48,253 bases of DNA. It comes from Rhodoferax sp. (GTDB lineage: Bacteria > Pseudomonadota > Gammaproteobacteria > Burkholderiales > Burkholderiaceae_C). Position numbers and translations under genes: made by a program. Location: the NCBI RefSeq assembly GCF_028714215.1, contig NZ_JAQTMS010000040.1, forward strand, positions 1-48,253. The letters are read 5' to 3'. The notes below the pieces were generated by a model. That model had not been told where the DNA came from, made no database searches, and worked only from the letters and a program-made list of their open reading frames with translations. Every line of letters starts with the position of its first letter. Within the stretch, counting starts at the first letter, position 1. This document shows, in pieces, positions 7,770-15,457 of this stretch.

Positions 7770-7880
7770 GTGACGAACACATACCTTGGCGAAGTCCGCG
7801 CGCAAGACACCGCAGACAGCATCATCGAGCACTGCAAGACCTTGATCGCTAACTACAAATGCCCGCGCAGCGTCGGCTAA
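7770..7880 (+). pseudogene. 3' fragment of an acyl-CoA ligase (AMP-binding C domain)
   Basis: The frame ending at the TAA at 7878-7880 reads YLGEV...DSIIEHCKTLIANYKCPRSVG. This matches the C-terminal segment of acyl-CoA synthetases, where a stretch like IxHCRxxIAxYKCPRSVEFV precedes the final catalytic lysine. Only about 36 codons remain, with no start and no final lysine motif. It lies between the reductase-like operon and the thiolase. A ligase commonly heads thiolase-MaoC-MaoC-SDR clusters, so this is probably the remnant of that ligase, broken when the upstream operon arrived. Confidence 0.6.
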
Positions 7881-7954
7881 GCCGTGCGTCGCACCAGCCA
7901 CACCAGCCCGCCGGCACCCCGGTACCGGCATGAAATCTCATCCAAAGGAACACC

Positions 7955-9139
7955 ATGACAGCACAAATTCTGGTCGCCGGAGTCGGCATGATTGCGTTCA
8001 AGAAACCCGGGGCCAGCCTGCCCTATTTTGAAATGGGAGCACAAGCCATTCGGCTCGCATTGGCCGACGCCGGGCTCGGCTACGAGCAGGTGCAGCAAGC
8101 CTACGCCGGCTATGTCTACGGCGACTCGACCTGCGGCCAGCGCGCGCTGTACGAGGTGGGCATGACCGGCATTCCGGTGATCAACGTCAACAACAACTGT
8201 TCCACCGGCTCCACCGCGCTGTTCTTGGCGCGCCAGGCGATTGCCAGCGGCGCGGTTGATTGCGCGCTGGCTGTAGGTTTCGAGCAGATGCAGCCGGGCG
8301 CCCTGGGCACCCACTGGACCGACCGGCCCAGCACCTTTGCCAATTTCGACACGCTGTGCGCCGAGATCGCCGGTGGCGCCGAATTGCCTCTGGCCTTGCG
8401 CTATTTCGGTGGCGCCGGCCAGGAGCACATGCGCAAATATGGCACCAAACTGGAGACCTTTGCCAAGATCAGGGCCAAGGCCAGCCGGCACGCGGTTAAC
8501 AACCCGATGGCCCTGTTTCGCACCGAGATGACCGAGGACGATGTGATGCAGTCGCCGGCCCTGTGGCCCGGCGTGCTGACCCGTTCCATGGCCTGCCCCC
8601 CGACTTGCGGTGGCGCAGCGGCGCTGCTGGTGTCGAAAGCGTTTGCAGGCAAACATGGTCTCTCGCCCAAGGTGCAAATCCTGGGGCAGGCGATGACCAC
8701 CGACTTCCCAAGCACTTTCGAATCACGCTCGATGATCGATCTGGTCGGTTTCCGGATGACCGCCGATGCGGCGCAAAAAGTCTATGCCCAAACCGGCATC
8801 GGACCGGACCAAGTGGATGTCTGCGAGTTGCACGACTGCTTTGCCCAGAACGAATTGCTGACCTACGAGGGCCTCGGTTTCTGCGCTGTCGGTGAAGCCG
8901 AGCGCTTTGTGGAAATGGGCGACAACACTTACGGCGGCAAAGTCGTCACCAACCCTTCAGGCGGCCTGCTGAGCAAGGGGCATCCGCTGGGTGCCACCGG
9001 TCTGGCGCAGTGCTATGAGCTGACGCGCCAATTGCGCGGTAACGCCGAAGGCACGCAGGTCGAGGGCGCCAGGATCGCACTGCAACACAACCTGGGACTG
9101 GGTGGCGCGGCGGTGGTGACCATGTACGGCCAGGCCTAG
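7955..9139 (+). CDS. SCP-x type thiolase (lipid-transfer protein family)
   Basis: A 394-residue thiolase-fold enzyme that would cleave a 3-ketoacyl-CoA with CoA. It shows the nucleophile region NNNCSTGSTALF near residue 90, ELHDCFAQNELL in the middle, and the C-terminal GGLLSKGHPLGATG with the catalytic histidine. This pattern is that of the SCP2/SCP-x thiolases rather than FadA or acetoacetyl-CoA thiolases. An AAGGA ribosome-binding site precedes the ATG. It is the first intact gene of a four-gene + strand set with two MaoC-like proteins and an SDR, which together could hydrate, oxidise and thiolyse an enoyl-CoA. Confidence 0.85.
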   Translation: MTAQILVAGVGMIAFKKPGASLPYFEMGAQAIRLALADAGLGYEQVQQAYAGYVYGDSTCGQRALYEVGMTGIPVINVNNNCSTGSTALFLARQAIASGAVDCALAVGFEQMQPGALGTHWTDRPSTFANFDTLCAEIAGGAELPLALRYFGGAGQEHMRKYGTKLETFAKIRAKASRHAVNNPMALFRTEMTEDDVMQSPALWPGVLTRSMACPPTCGGAAALLVSKAFAGKHGLSPKVQILGQAMTTDFPSTFESRSMIDLVGFRMTADAAQKVYAQTGIGPDQVDVCELHDCFAQNELLTYEGLGFCAVGEAERFVEMGDNTYGGKVVTNPSGGLLSKGHPLGATGLAQCYELTRQLRGNAEGTQVEGARIALQHNLGLGGAAVVTMYGQA

Positions 9140-9184
9140 GCCCAGATCACAAAAACCTCAGCCATCCGTCAGAAAGGAAACCTG

Positions 9185-9625
9185 ATGATAGACAAGAAAT
9201 GGATAGGCCACGAGCTGCCGACCTCGGTGCTGCCGATTGAACGCAGTCGACTGCAATTCTTTGCCAAGGCCGTCGGCGAGACCAACCCCGTCTACACCGA
9301 CACCGCCGCCGCACGTAATGCAGGCTACGCGGATCTGCCGGCACCGCCAACCTTCCTGTTTGCCGCCGAGCTCGACTCCGGCGCCGCGTTCCGCCTGATC
9401 GAGGACCTGCAGATCCCCATCGCCAAACTGCTGCATGGTGAGCAGAGCTTCAGCTACCACCGGCCGGCCTGCGTGGGCGACACAGTGACGGTTCGCTCCA
9501 CCATCACCGACATCTATGACAAGAAAGATGGCGCGCTCGAGTTCGTGGTGAAAACCTCGCGCGCCATCAACCAAAGCAACGAACTGGTGGCCGAGTTGCG
9601 TTCGGTCATCGTGTGCCGCCATTGA
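9185..9625 (+). CDS. MaoC-like dehydratase, N-terminal-domain type
   Basis: A 146-residue single hot-dog protein of the MaoC_dehydrat_N/FAS1-like type, beginning MIDKKWIGHELPTSVLPIERSRLQFFAKAVGETNPVY. The family usually pairs this non-catalytic or partly catalytic half with a separate MaoC hot dog to make one active enoyl-CoA hydratase. Its partner follows 12 bp downstream. An AGAAAGGAAA ribosome-binding site lies just before the ATG. With the thiolase and SDR it makes a beta-oxidation-like module. Confidence 0.82.
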   Translation: MIDKKWIGHELPTSVLPIERSRLQFFAKAVGETNPVYTDTAAARNAGYADLPAPPTFLFAAELDSGAAFRLIEDLQIPIAKLLHGEQSFSYHRPACVGDTVTVRSTITDIYDKKDGALEFVVKTSRAINQSNELVAELRSVIVCRH

Positions 9626-9637
9626 CCGGAGCGCCGC

Positions 9638-10057
9638 ATGAACCGACCCACCTTCGATAGCGTTCAAGTTGGCGACCAGTTGCCGGCGCTGCAACTGGCG
9701 CCGGTGAACCGCACAACGCTGGCTCTGTTTGCCGGTGCTTCCGGCGACCACAACCCGATCCACATCGACACCGACGTGGCACGCCGCGCCGGCATGCCCG
9801 ACGTCTTTGCGCAGGGCATGCTGGGCATGGCCTGGCTGGCGCGCGTGATCACCGGCTGGGTGCCGCAGAGCCAGTTGCGCCGCTTCGACGCCCGCTTCCA
9901 GGGTATCACCCACTTGGGCAACGCCATCCATTGCAGCGGCCGCGTGGTTGAAAAATTGGATCACAACGGCGAACACTGCGTGCGCATCGAGCTGAAGAGC
10001 GCCAACCAGTTCGGCCAAACCAAGATCGTCGGCGAAGCGCTCGTTGCCTTGCCTTAA
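9638..10057 (+). CDS. MaoC-like (R)-specific enoyl-CoA hydratase, catalytic half
   Basis: A 139-residue hot-dog protein with the hydratase signature GASGDHNPIHID near residues 33-44, containing the catalytic Asp and His. FAQGMLGMAWLARVI follows as the central hydrophobic helix. It probably dimerises with the preceding N-terminal-type hot dog to add water to an enoyl-CoA. It starts 12 bp after its partner and 21 bp before the SDR, so all are one transcript. Confidence 0.83.
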   Translation: MNRPTFDSVQVGDQLPALQLAPVNRTTLALFAGASGDHNPIHIDTDVARRAGMPDVFAQGMLGMAWLARVITGWVPQSQLRRFDARFQGITHLGNAIHCSGRVVEKLDHNGEHCVRIELKSANQFGQTKIVGEALVALP

Positions 10058-10078
10058 CCAACATCAGGAGCATCCTTT

Positions 10079-10906
10079 ATGACACGCAAACTCGACGGCA
10101 AAGTCGCCCTCATCACCGGCTCCGGCCGCGGCATAGGCAGATCGATCGCACTCAAACTGGCCAGCGAAGGCGCCCGCATTGTGGTGAACGACCTCGACGC
10201 GGAGCCGGCGCAGCAGACTGTGCAGACCATCCTTGACGCCGGTGGTCAGGCGGTGGCTTGCATCGGCAGCGTCGCCGCACCGGACTTTGCCGATCGCTTT
10301 ATCGGCACGGCGGTCAATCAGTACAAAGGCATCGACATCATCGTCAATAACGCCGGCTTCACCTGGGACAACGTGATCCAGAAGATGAATGACGAGCAGT
10401 GGTATGCGATTCTGGACTGCCACCTGACGGCACCGTTTCGCATCCTGCGGGCGGCGCAACCGGTGATCCGGGCATTGAGCAAGGCCGAGCAGGAAGCCGG
10501 CCGGGAAGTGTTTCGCAAGGTGGTCAACATTTCTTCCATCGCCGGCACCGCCGGCAATGCGGGGCAGGCCAACTACTCTTCCGCCAAGGCCGGCATCATC
10601 GGCCTGACCAAGGCCTTGTCCAAGGAATGGGGCCGCATGAAGGTCAACGTCAATGCCGTCGCCTTTGGCCTGATCAACACACGGCTGACCGAGGCCACTG
10701 CGGATGGCCAGGCCAAGATCGACATCGAGGGCCGCGCCATCAAGGTGGGAGTCAACCCGGGCCTGATGAAGCAGATGGAAGCCACCATCCCGCTGGGTCG
10801 CGCCGGCACGCCGGCCGAGGCGGCGGGCAGCGTCTTCCTGTTCTGCATTCCGGAGTCCGATTACATCTCGGGCCAGGTGCTGGTGTGTGGCGGCGGCTTC
10901 GAATGA
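10079..10906 (+). CDS. SDR-family 3-hydroxyacyl-CoA/3-oxoacyl reductase (FabG-like)
   Basis: A 275-residue short-chain dehydrogenase. [12 protein letters not shown] near residue 14 binds NAD(P), [10 protein letters not shown] is the NNAG motif, and the catalytic Ser-Tyr-Lys set lies in [21 protein letters not shown]. The C-terminus ([12 protein letters not shown]) is complete. In context it would oxidise the 3-hydroxyacyl-CoA made by the MaoC pair before thiolysis. Downstream DNA switches immediately to a fragment of a copper ATPase, so the stop codon lies at a rearrangement junction. Confidence 0.85.
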   Translation: MTRKLDGKVALITGSGRGIGRSIALKLASEGARIVVNDLDAEPAQQTVQTILDAGGQAVACIGSVAAPDFADRFIGTAVNQYKGIDIIVNNAGFTWDNVIQKMNDEQWYAILDCHLTAPFRILRAAQPVIRALSKAEQEAGREVFRKVVNISSIAGTAGNAGQANYSSAKAGIIGLTKALSKEWGRMKVNVNAVAFGLINTRLTEATADGQAKIDIEGRAIKVGVNPGLMKQMEATIPLGRAGTPAEAAGSVFLFCIPESDYISGQVLVCGGGFE

Positions 10907-10907
10907 A

Positions 10908-11162
10908 TCGGAACGGCACACCGTGGCGATGGTCGGCGACGGCGTCAATGACGCCCAGGCACTGGCCGCCGCCGATGTCGGTATGACCATGGTGAACCCG
11001 GGAGGAGGACGCACCGACGTCGCCATGCACGCCGCCGGCATTCCGCCAGCGGCGCTGGGTTTCTTGAACCCGGTGGTGGCTGGTGCCGCGATGGCCATGA
11101 GTTCGGTCAGCGTGATGAGCAATGCGTTGCTGCTGAAACGCTGGAAGCCGGGGAAGTTGTGA
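10908..11162 (+). pseudogene. copper-type P1B ATPase (CopA) C-terminal fragment with internal deletion
   Basis: The frame reads [20 protein letters not shown], the P-type ATPase hinge, then [11 protein letters not shown], and then jumps straight to [19 protein letters not shown] and a [10 protein letters not shown] end. In intact CopA proteins roughly 30 residues, including a membrane segment, separate the latter two blocks. Neither the ATPase N-terminus nor an independent start is present; homology begins at the SDR stop codon. It is a non-functional relic, unrelated to the SDR operon in function. Confidence 0.75.
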
Positions 11163-11323
11163 ATGGAAGCTATCTGGCTGGACTATAGTGGCGTGGTGTT
11201 ATCCAGGTTGCTGATTTTTTGGAGTTGTTACGGTCGCTTACCTGCCTTCCGAATGTCGTGAAACCTGGGACGTGATGGCGCATAACTTGTCTTTGGCTCT
11301 GATATAGGGGCTGCAAGAGACCC

Positions 11324-11965
11324 ATGAACAGATTCCTCGCTCCCTTGCTGGCCATCTTCCTGGCAGCCTGTGGAACCACGGCAGACCCGGCCTCCGATGC
11401 GCCTGAGAGGCAAAGGATTCGGGTCGGTGCCTTCAAGGACGCCACCTCGTATTCACAAGCCCTGCAGGTGTGGCGAACTGCCGAAGACCTCAACGCCTGG
11501 ATAGGCGCCAGGTTCCGCTACGATATGTCGAGGGCGATGTTGCTCTCGGAGAGCCAGCGCGGCAGGTCGGGCCCATTGCCGATCTATCCGCCCCACGACT
11601 TTTTTACTGCTCCTTCAGGTGTCTGCGTGGACCTGAGCCGCTTCGCGGTGGAAACACTTAGGCAGATCGACCGCGAAGCGAAGGCAAACTACCTGATGAT
11701 CGAATTCTCGCCCGTCACGATAAGCGGCAATACCTTGCGCTTGCACTGGCTGGCCTCTTTCACGCGCGACGGCAAGTACTACTTCTTTGCCGACTCGAAA
11801 CGCCCAGGTCATATTGCCGGCCCGTACGCCAACGCGGCGCAGTTCATTGCCGAGTATTCGGTCTATCGAAACAGAACTATCGTCGCTTTTCGAGAGCTCG
11901 ATTCCTATCAACGCAAGCGGCGCACGCTGGCTCCAAAACAGAGTCGTGAGGAACGCCGTCTCTAA
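11324..11965 (+). CDS. predicted lipoprotein with a transglutaminase-like cysteine domain
   Basis: A 213-residue protein with a lipoprotein signal: MNRFLAPLLAIF followed by the lipobox LAAC (cysteine at residue 16). The mature part has a cysteine in SGVCVDLSRFAVETL, a histidine in LRLHWLASF and an aspartate in YYFFADSKRPGHIAG. In that order they resemble the Cys-His-Asp triad of bacterial transglutaminase-like peptidases. The role is unknown; an envelope-associated cysteine hydrolase is the best guess. The 160 bp between the CopA fragment and this gene show nothing I can name. Confidence 0.6.
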   Translation: MNRFLAPLLAIFLAACGTTADPASDAPERQRIRVGAFKDATSYSQALQVWRTAEDLNAWIGARFRYDMSRAMLLSESQRGRSGPLPIYPPHDFFTAPSGVCVDLSRFAVETLRQIDREAKANYLMIEFSPVTISGNTLRLHWLASFTRDGKYYFFADSKRPGHIAGPYANAAQFIAEYSVYRNRTIVAFRELDSYQRKRRTLAPKQSREERRL

Positions 11966-11981
11966 CCATGGTCATTGCCGC

Positions 11982-12410
11982 ATGATGAACTCAAGCACTC
12001 AAGGTCTCCCGCGCTTTGTGGCGGCGCAGGACCGCGTTTATGAATCGGTTTGCAATGAGCTGGCACTGGGAGAAAAGACCAGCCACTGGATGTGGTTTAT
12101 CTTTCCCCAGCTCAAGGGCCTGGGCCGCAGTCCCATCGCCAAGTATTACGGCCTCGATTCCGCCGCCGAGGCGCTTGATTTTTGGCGGCATCCCGTTCTG
12201 GGCCAGCGCCTTCTTGAATGCATAAAACTGGTGCTTGCGCAGCGCAACACCACGGCCCATGAGATCTTTGGTTCGCCCGATGATCTGAAGTTCAAATCCT
12301 GCATGACGCTGTTCGCGCAGGTCGCCCCGCAGGAGCCGGTCTTCAGGGAAGCGCTGGCGCGTTTCTTCGGCGGCCAGCTTGACCAGAACACGCTCCGGCT
12401 GCTGTCATAA
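11982..12410 (+). CDS. DUF1810 family protein
   Basis: A 142-residue soluble protein with the DUF1810 pattern: LPRFVAAQDRVYESVCNEL at the N-terminus, then KTSHWMWFIFPQLKGLGRSP, YYGLDSAAEA, and a C-terminal FKSCMTLFAQVAP...ALARFFGGQLDQNTL. The function of the family is not established. The start is the first of two adjacent ATGs (11982, 11985), 17 bp after the lipoprotein stop; the longer ORF from 11787 only overlaps the lipoprotein gene. Confidence 0.78.
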   Translation: MMNSSTQGLPRFVAAQDRVYESVCNELALGEKTSHWMWFIFPQLKGLGRSPIAKYYGLDSAAEALDFWRHPVLGQRLLECIKLVLAQRNTTAHEIFGSPDDLKFKSCMTLFAQVAPQEPVFREALARFFGGQLDQNTLRLLS

Positions 12411-12520
12411 AGTTACCCATTGGCAGATGACCGCGCCGCAGGGCTTGAAGCTGCGCCCAGACACACCATCTACAGCGTTTAACGTTTCAGCGCAACAGCC
12501 GGTCTTTTGCGCCCGTATTG

Positions 12521-13687
12521 ATGGCTATCCCCCCAATCCTGCTGCTTTCCCTTCTTTTGCATGCCTTTGTCGCTTGGCGTCTGGCACCGGGTCTGATGGC
12601 CGTCAGCGCGCCGCTGGGCGCAGTGCTGTGGGGTGGACTGCTGCTCTCCGCCTTGCTGCTGCCCATGGGCTTGCTGGCGCGGCGCATCGCTAAGCCACCG
12701 CTGTCCGGGGTGTTGACCTGGCTAGGCCTGCTCTGCATGGGTGCGTTCTCCTCGCTGCTGGTGCTGACGCTGCTGCGCGAAGTCGCCTTGCTGGCGGCCT
12801 ATGAGATCGATTGGCTGTGGCCCTCGGTGATTGCCCTGCCAGCCTTGCGCAGCGACAGCGCGGTGACTTTGCTGCTGCTGGGTTTGCTGGTCACGGCCTG
12901 GGGTTTCTGGAATGCGCGGCGCACCGCCGCCGTGGTGCGGGTCGACGTGCCGATCGCCAATCTGCCGGATGCCCTGCAGGGTTTTAGTGTGGCGCAGATC
13001 TGCGACATTCACATCGGCCCCACTATCAAAGGTGATTATCTGCAACGCATCGTGGCGCGGGTCAACGGCCTGGGTGCCGATATGGTGGCCATCACCGGCG
13101 ATCTGGTGGATGGCAGCGTGCACGAACTGCGCGACCAGGTGACAGCACTGACCGGACTGACCTCCACCCATGGCACGTTCTTTGTCACCGGCAACCACGA
13201 ATATTACGCTGGCGCGCACGGCTGGATTGAAGTCCTGCGCGGTCTGGGCGTGCGGGTGCTGATGAACGAGCACGTGCTGGTTTACCACGGGACCGAAAGC
13301 CAGGATACGGAACAGGCCTTGCTGGTGGTGGCCGGTGTGACCGACTTCAGCGCCCACCACTTTGACGAGAGCCACCGCAGCGATCCCCATGGGGCCATCG
13401 CCGATGCGCCGCCGCACGCCTTGTTCAAGCTGCTGCTGGCACACCAGCCACGCAGCGCAACGGCGGCGGCGCAGGCCGGCTTCGATCTGCAACTGTCGGG
13501 CCATACGCACGGCGGCCAGTTCTGGCCCTGGAACCACTTCGTCAAGCTGCAACAGCCTTTTACGGCGGGCTTGCACAAGCTGCAGTCGTTGTGGGTCTAC
13601 ACCAGCCGCGGCACCGGTTACTGGGGACCGCCCAAGCGCTTTGGCGCACCGTCGGAAATCACCCACTTGCGGCTGGTCCGGGCCTAA
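12521..13687 (+). CDS. membrane-anchored metallophosphoesterase (YkuE-like)
   Basis: A 388-residue protein. The N-terminal 130 residues form about four hydrophobic segments. A calcineurin-type phosphoesterase domain follows, with metal-binding motifs CDIHIGP, AITGDLVDG, VTGNHEYY, LAHQPR and SGHTHGGQFWPW. The family acts on phosphoester or lipid substrates at the membrane; the exact substrate is unknown. The start is the ATG at 12521 rather than the TTG three bases before it. A hairpin with a T-run lies 10 bp after the stop. Confidence 0.83.
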   Translation: MAIPPILLLSLLLHAFVAWRLAPGLMAVSAPLGAVLWGGLLLSALLLPMGLLARRIAKPPLSGVLTWLGLLCMGAFSSLLVLTLLREVALLAAYEIDWLWPSVIALPALRSDSAVTLLLLGLLVTAWGFWNARRTAAVVRVDVPIANLPDALQGFSVAQICDIHIGPTIKGDYLQRIVARVNGLGADMVAITGDLVDGSVHELRDQVTALTGLTSTHGTFFVTGNHEYYAGAHGWIEVLRGLGVRVLMNEHVLVYHGTESQDTEQALLVVAGVTDFSAHHFDESHRSDPHGAIADAPPHALFKLLLAHQPRSATAAAQAGFDLQLSGHTHGGQFWPWNHFVKLQQPFTAGLHKLQSLWVYTSRGTGYWGPPKRFGAPSEITHLRLVRA

Positions 13688-13696
13688 GAGAAGTTC

Positions 13697-13714
13697 AAGC
13701 GCTCTGCGCTTTTC
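13697..13714 (+). terminator. intrinsic terminator-like hairpin after the metallophosphoesterase
   Basis: AAGCGC (13697-13702) pairs with GCGCTT (13706-13711) around a TCT loop, followed by a short T-run. A second hairpin (GACC/GGTC, loop TTCA) follows directly. Together they would insulate the origin-like interval from upstream transcription. Confidence 0.45.
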
Positions 13715-13797
13715 CTGACCTTCAGGTCGGCCGGATAAATAAATTTTTTCAGTGGCACTTGTTCTCCTGCTTGTCTTCTAAGTCTTCTATTTAAAGA

Positions 13798-13812
13798 TAG
13801 TAGTAGTAGTAA
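13798..13812 (-). other. DnaA-trio-like TAG repeat
   Basis: Four consecutive TAG triplets followed by TAA on the + strand (TTACTACTACTACTA on the minus strand), separated from the first DnaA box by a GC-rich 14-base spacer. In characterised origins such triplets position DnaA filaments on single-stranded DNA next to the boxes. Confidence 0.5.
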
Positions 13813-13826
13813 GGATCGCACCCGTC

Positions 13827-13835
13827 TGTGGATAA
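13827..13835 (-). promoter_or_regulatory. DnaA box 1
   Basis: TGTGGATAA, the exact reverse complement of the consensus TTATCCACA, placed on the trio side of the candidate origin. Confidence 0.6.
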
Positions 13836-13943
13836 CCGGTATTTCCACTTCTCAATCAAGAGCTTAGACAAGTTCAACGGATGTAGGTGACCGTGCTTTG
13901 GTGTTGCAGCGCAAACTTGATAACTTCAAGGTTTGAAAATTTT

Positions 13944-13952
13944 TGTGGATAA
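13944..13952 (-). promoter_or_regulatory. DnaA box 2
   Basis: A second perfect TGTGGATAA in the same orientation as box 1, 117 bp to its right and preceded by an A/T-rich run. Confidence 0.6.
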
Positions 13953-13971
13953 GTGCTGGTTTATGCCGAAG

Positions 13972-13980
13972 CTATACACA
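13972..13980 (+). promoter_or_regulatory. DnaA box 3 (near-consensus)
   Basis: CTATACACA differs from the common box variant TTATACACA at one base. It lies in the opposite orientation to boxes 1 and 2, 20 bp after box 2. Confidence 0.45.
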
Positions 13981-14208
13981 GCCTTATTCTTTGACAATGT
14001 CTGAAAACAGGGTGTAGGAAAATGGGAGTCGGTTGAAGCAAAAAAGCCAAGCTTGGCGGCCGGAGAGGGGAAGCTGCTTCGAGGTACTGCTGAAAAATAA
14101 CGGCTTGCTATGATCGCAGTTCCCCCTTCGGGGCAGGCACGCGATAGCTGCTGGGGTGGCATGGCTGAAGCGATGCACCAGCCGGCGTTTTAACTTCAAA
14201 TTCTTGTC

Positions 14209-14679
14209 ATGAAACTAAAACTGTTGATTTCTTTGGCTTGTACCGCTCTGGTCTTGCCAGCACTGGCGGCGGACGTAACTTACCGCAATGACATTCGCCC
14301 ACTGATCAAGGCTCAATGTATCGAGTGCCATGGTGACGACTCGCCGGCGCTGATTGACTTTTTGCAGGATCAGGAAAAGTACAAGAAGGACAAACAGGGC
14401 CCGCGTCTGAGCTCTTACGGCGATCTGATTCAGTTGATCGGTTGGCCCGATTCCGGCGCCCTGATGCGCCGCTTGGACGACGGTGGCGGCAGCGTCGACA
14501 AGAAGCCCGGCAATATGTACAAGTACCTGGGCGAAACCGACGCCCAACGGGCCGCCAATCTGAATCTTGTGAAGGCCTGGTTAGGCGATGGCGGCTGGAA
14601 CCTCAACCGTTTTCAAAAGCGCGGTGAGATTCCAGCCATCACCAAGGAGCAGATGGAAAAGCTCAAACTCAAATACTGA
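14209..14679 (+). CDS. periplasmic c-type cytochrome
   Basis: A 156-residue secreted protein with a signal peptide (MKLKLLISLACTALVLPALAA) and one haem-binding CIECH motif at about residues 37-41 (QCIECHGDD). Its 'NDIRPLIKAQC' opening is common in PSCyt/DHOR-type cytochromes. The C-terminal half has no second CxxCH; methionines there are candidate sixth ligands. The partner is unknown. It is a single gene, transcribed away from the origin-like interval and convergent with the GST. Confidence 0.82.
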   Translation: MKLKLLISLACTALVLPALAADVTYRNDIRPLIKAQCIECHGDDSPALIDFLQDQEKYKKDKQGPRLSSYGDLIQLIGWPDSGALMRRLDDGGGSVDKKPGNMYKYLGETDAQRAANLNLVKAWLGDGGWNLNRFQKRGEIPAITKEQMEKLKLKY

Positions 14680-14702
14680 GTCGCCACGGCAACCCGCAAG
14701 CC

Positions 14703-15311
14703 TTACTTGATCAGGCCTTCGGCTTTCATGGCTTCAATCACGGCCGGGCGAGCGCCGACGCGAGCGCGATAAGCCAGCAGATTGGCGTAGCCGGACAGAT
14801 CGACCCCGACGTGCTGCGCCCAGTTGCTGACGGTAAAGAGGTAGCCGTCGGCCACCGTGAAGATGTCACCCATCAGGTAAGTCTTGTTCGCCAGTTCGCC
14901 GTCAAGCCATTGCAGGCGCGCGGCCAGACGTGTCTTGGCGATGCTCTTGGCTTCTTCCGGCATGCCGGGGGTGAACAGTGGCGAAAAGCCCTTGTGCAGT
15001 TCGGTGCCGATGAAGTTCAGCCATTCCTGCAGTTTGTAGCGTTCCAGGCTGCCGTTGGCCGGCGCCAGTTTCTTGGCCGGCACTTGGTCGGCGATGTATT
15101 GCACGATGGCCGGGCCTTCGCGCAATTGGGTGCCGTCATCCAGCACCAGCAGCGGCACATAGCCCAGCGGGTTGATGCTGTAGTAGTCGGTACCGTCGGC
15201 CAGCTTGTGGGTCTTGGTCGGTGCGGCGATGGCTTCATAGGAAAGACCCGATTCCTGCAGTGCGATATGCGGCGACAGCGAACAGGCGCCCGGCGAGTAA
15301 TAGAGTTTCAT
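14703..15311 (-). CDS. gstA: glutathione S-transferase (beta-class, GstA-like)
   Basis: A 202-residue soluble enzyme of full GST length. The N-terminal thioredoxin-like domain starts MKLYYSPGACSLSPHIAL, with the beta-class cysteine at residue 10. GYVPLLVLDDG carries the cis-proline and REGPAIVQYIADQ the glutathione-binding segment. The helical C-terminal domain has YLMGDIFTVADGYLF. It conjugates or thiolates electrophiles in the cytoplasm. It is a single gene convergent with the cytochrome and divergent from the AsmA-like gene. Confidence 0.87.
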   Translation of the reverse strand: MKLYYSPGACSLSPHIALQESGLSYEAIAAPTKTHKLADGTDYYSINPLGYVPLLVLDDGTQLREGPAIVQYIADQVPAKKLAPANGSLERYKLQEWLNFIGTELHKGFSPLFTPGMPEEAKSIAKTRLAARLQWLDGELANKTYLMGDIFTVADGYLFTVSNWAQHVGVDLSGYANLLAYRARVGARPAVIEAMKAEGLIK

Positions 15312-15457
15312 GGATTGTCCTTTGGGTAATTCGGAAGCTGGGTTTGGAAAAATTGGAACTCCGATGCTAGCCGTTGCTGGAAAGTTTTGCAGCCGTGTGT
15401 TTTTGGGGCGGGTTGACGCCGCTCTGGGCTGCCGGTCGATCAGGGCAAAATGTCCGG

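Larger units (their letters stand above)
13731..13980. other. replication-origin-like region (oriC candidate)
   Basis: The 521-bp gene-free interval 13688-14208 holds, in order: AT-rich DNA (13736-13797), a run of TAG triplets (13798-13812), a 14-base GC-rich spacer, a perfect DnaA box, and further right a second perfect and a third near-perfect box. Read on the minus strand this is DnaA box - GC spacer - DnaA-trio - AT-rich unwinding DNA, the basal unwinding arrangement known from bacterial origins. The nearest parS sites and parAB lie 8-12 kb to the right, as is usual near oriC. dnaA, dnaN and rpmH are not in the window, which is unusual for a betaproteobacterial origin. The rest of the interval (13981-14208) shows only a possible -10 box (TATGAT, about 14109) for the cytochrome gene. 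Confidence 0.55.

Noticed and set aside
14115..14160. CCCCCTTCGGGG hairpin and following GC-rich DNA as a copy of the 36914-37057 repeat
   Set aside because: Only the short hairpin is similar; the rest does not align well enough to call a copy.
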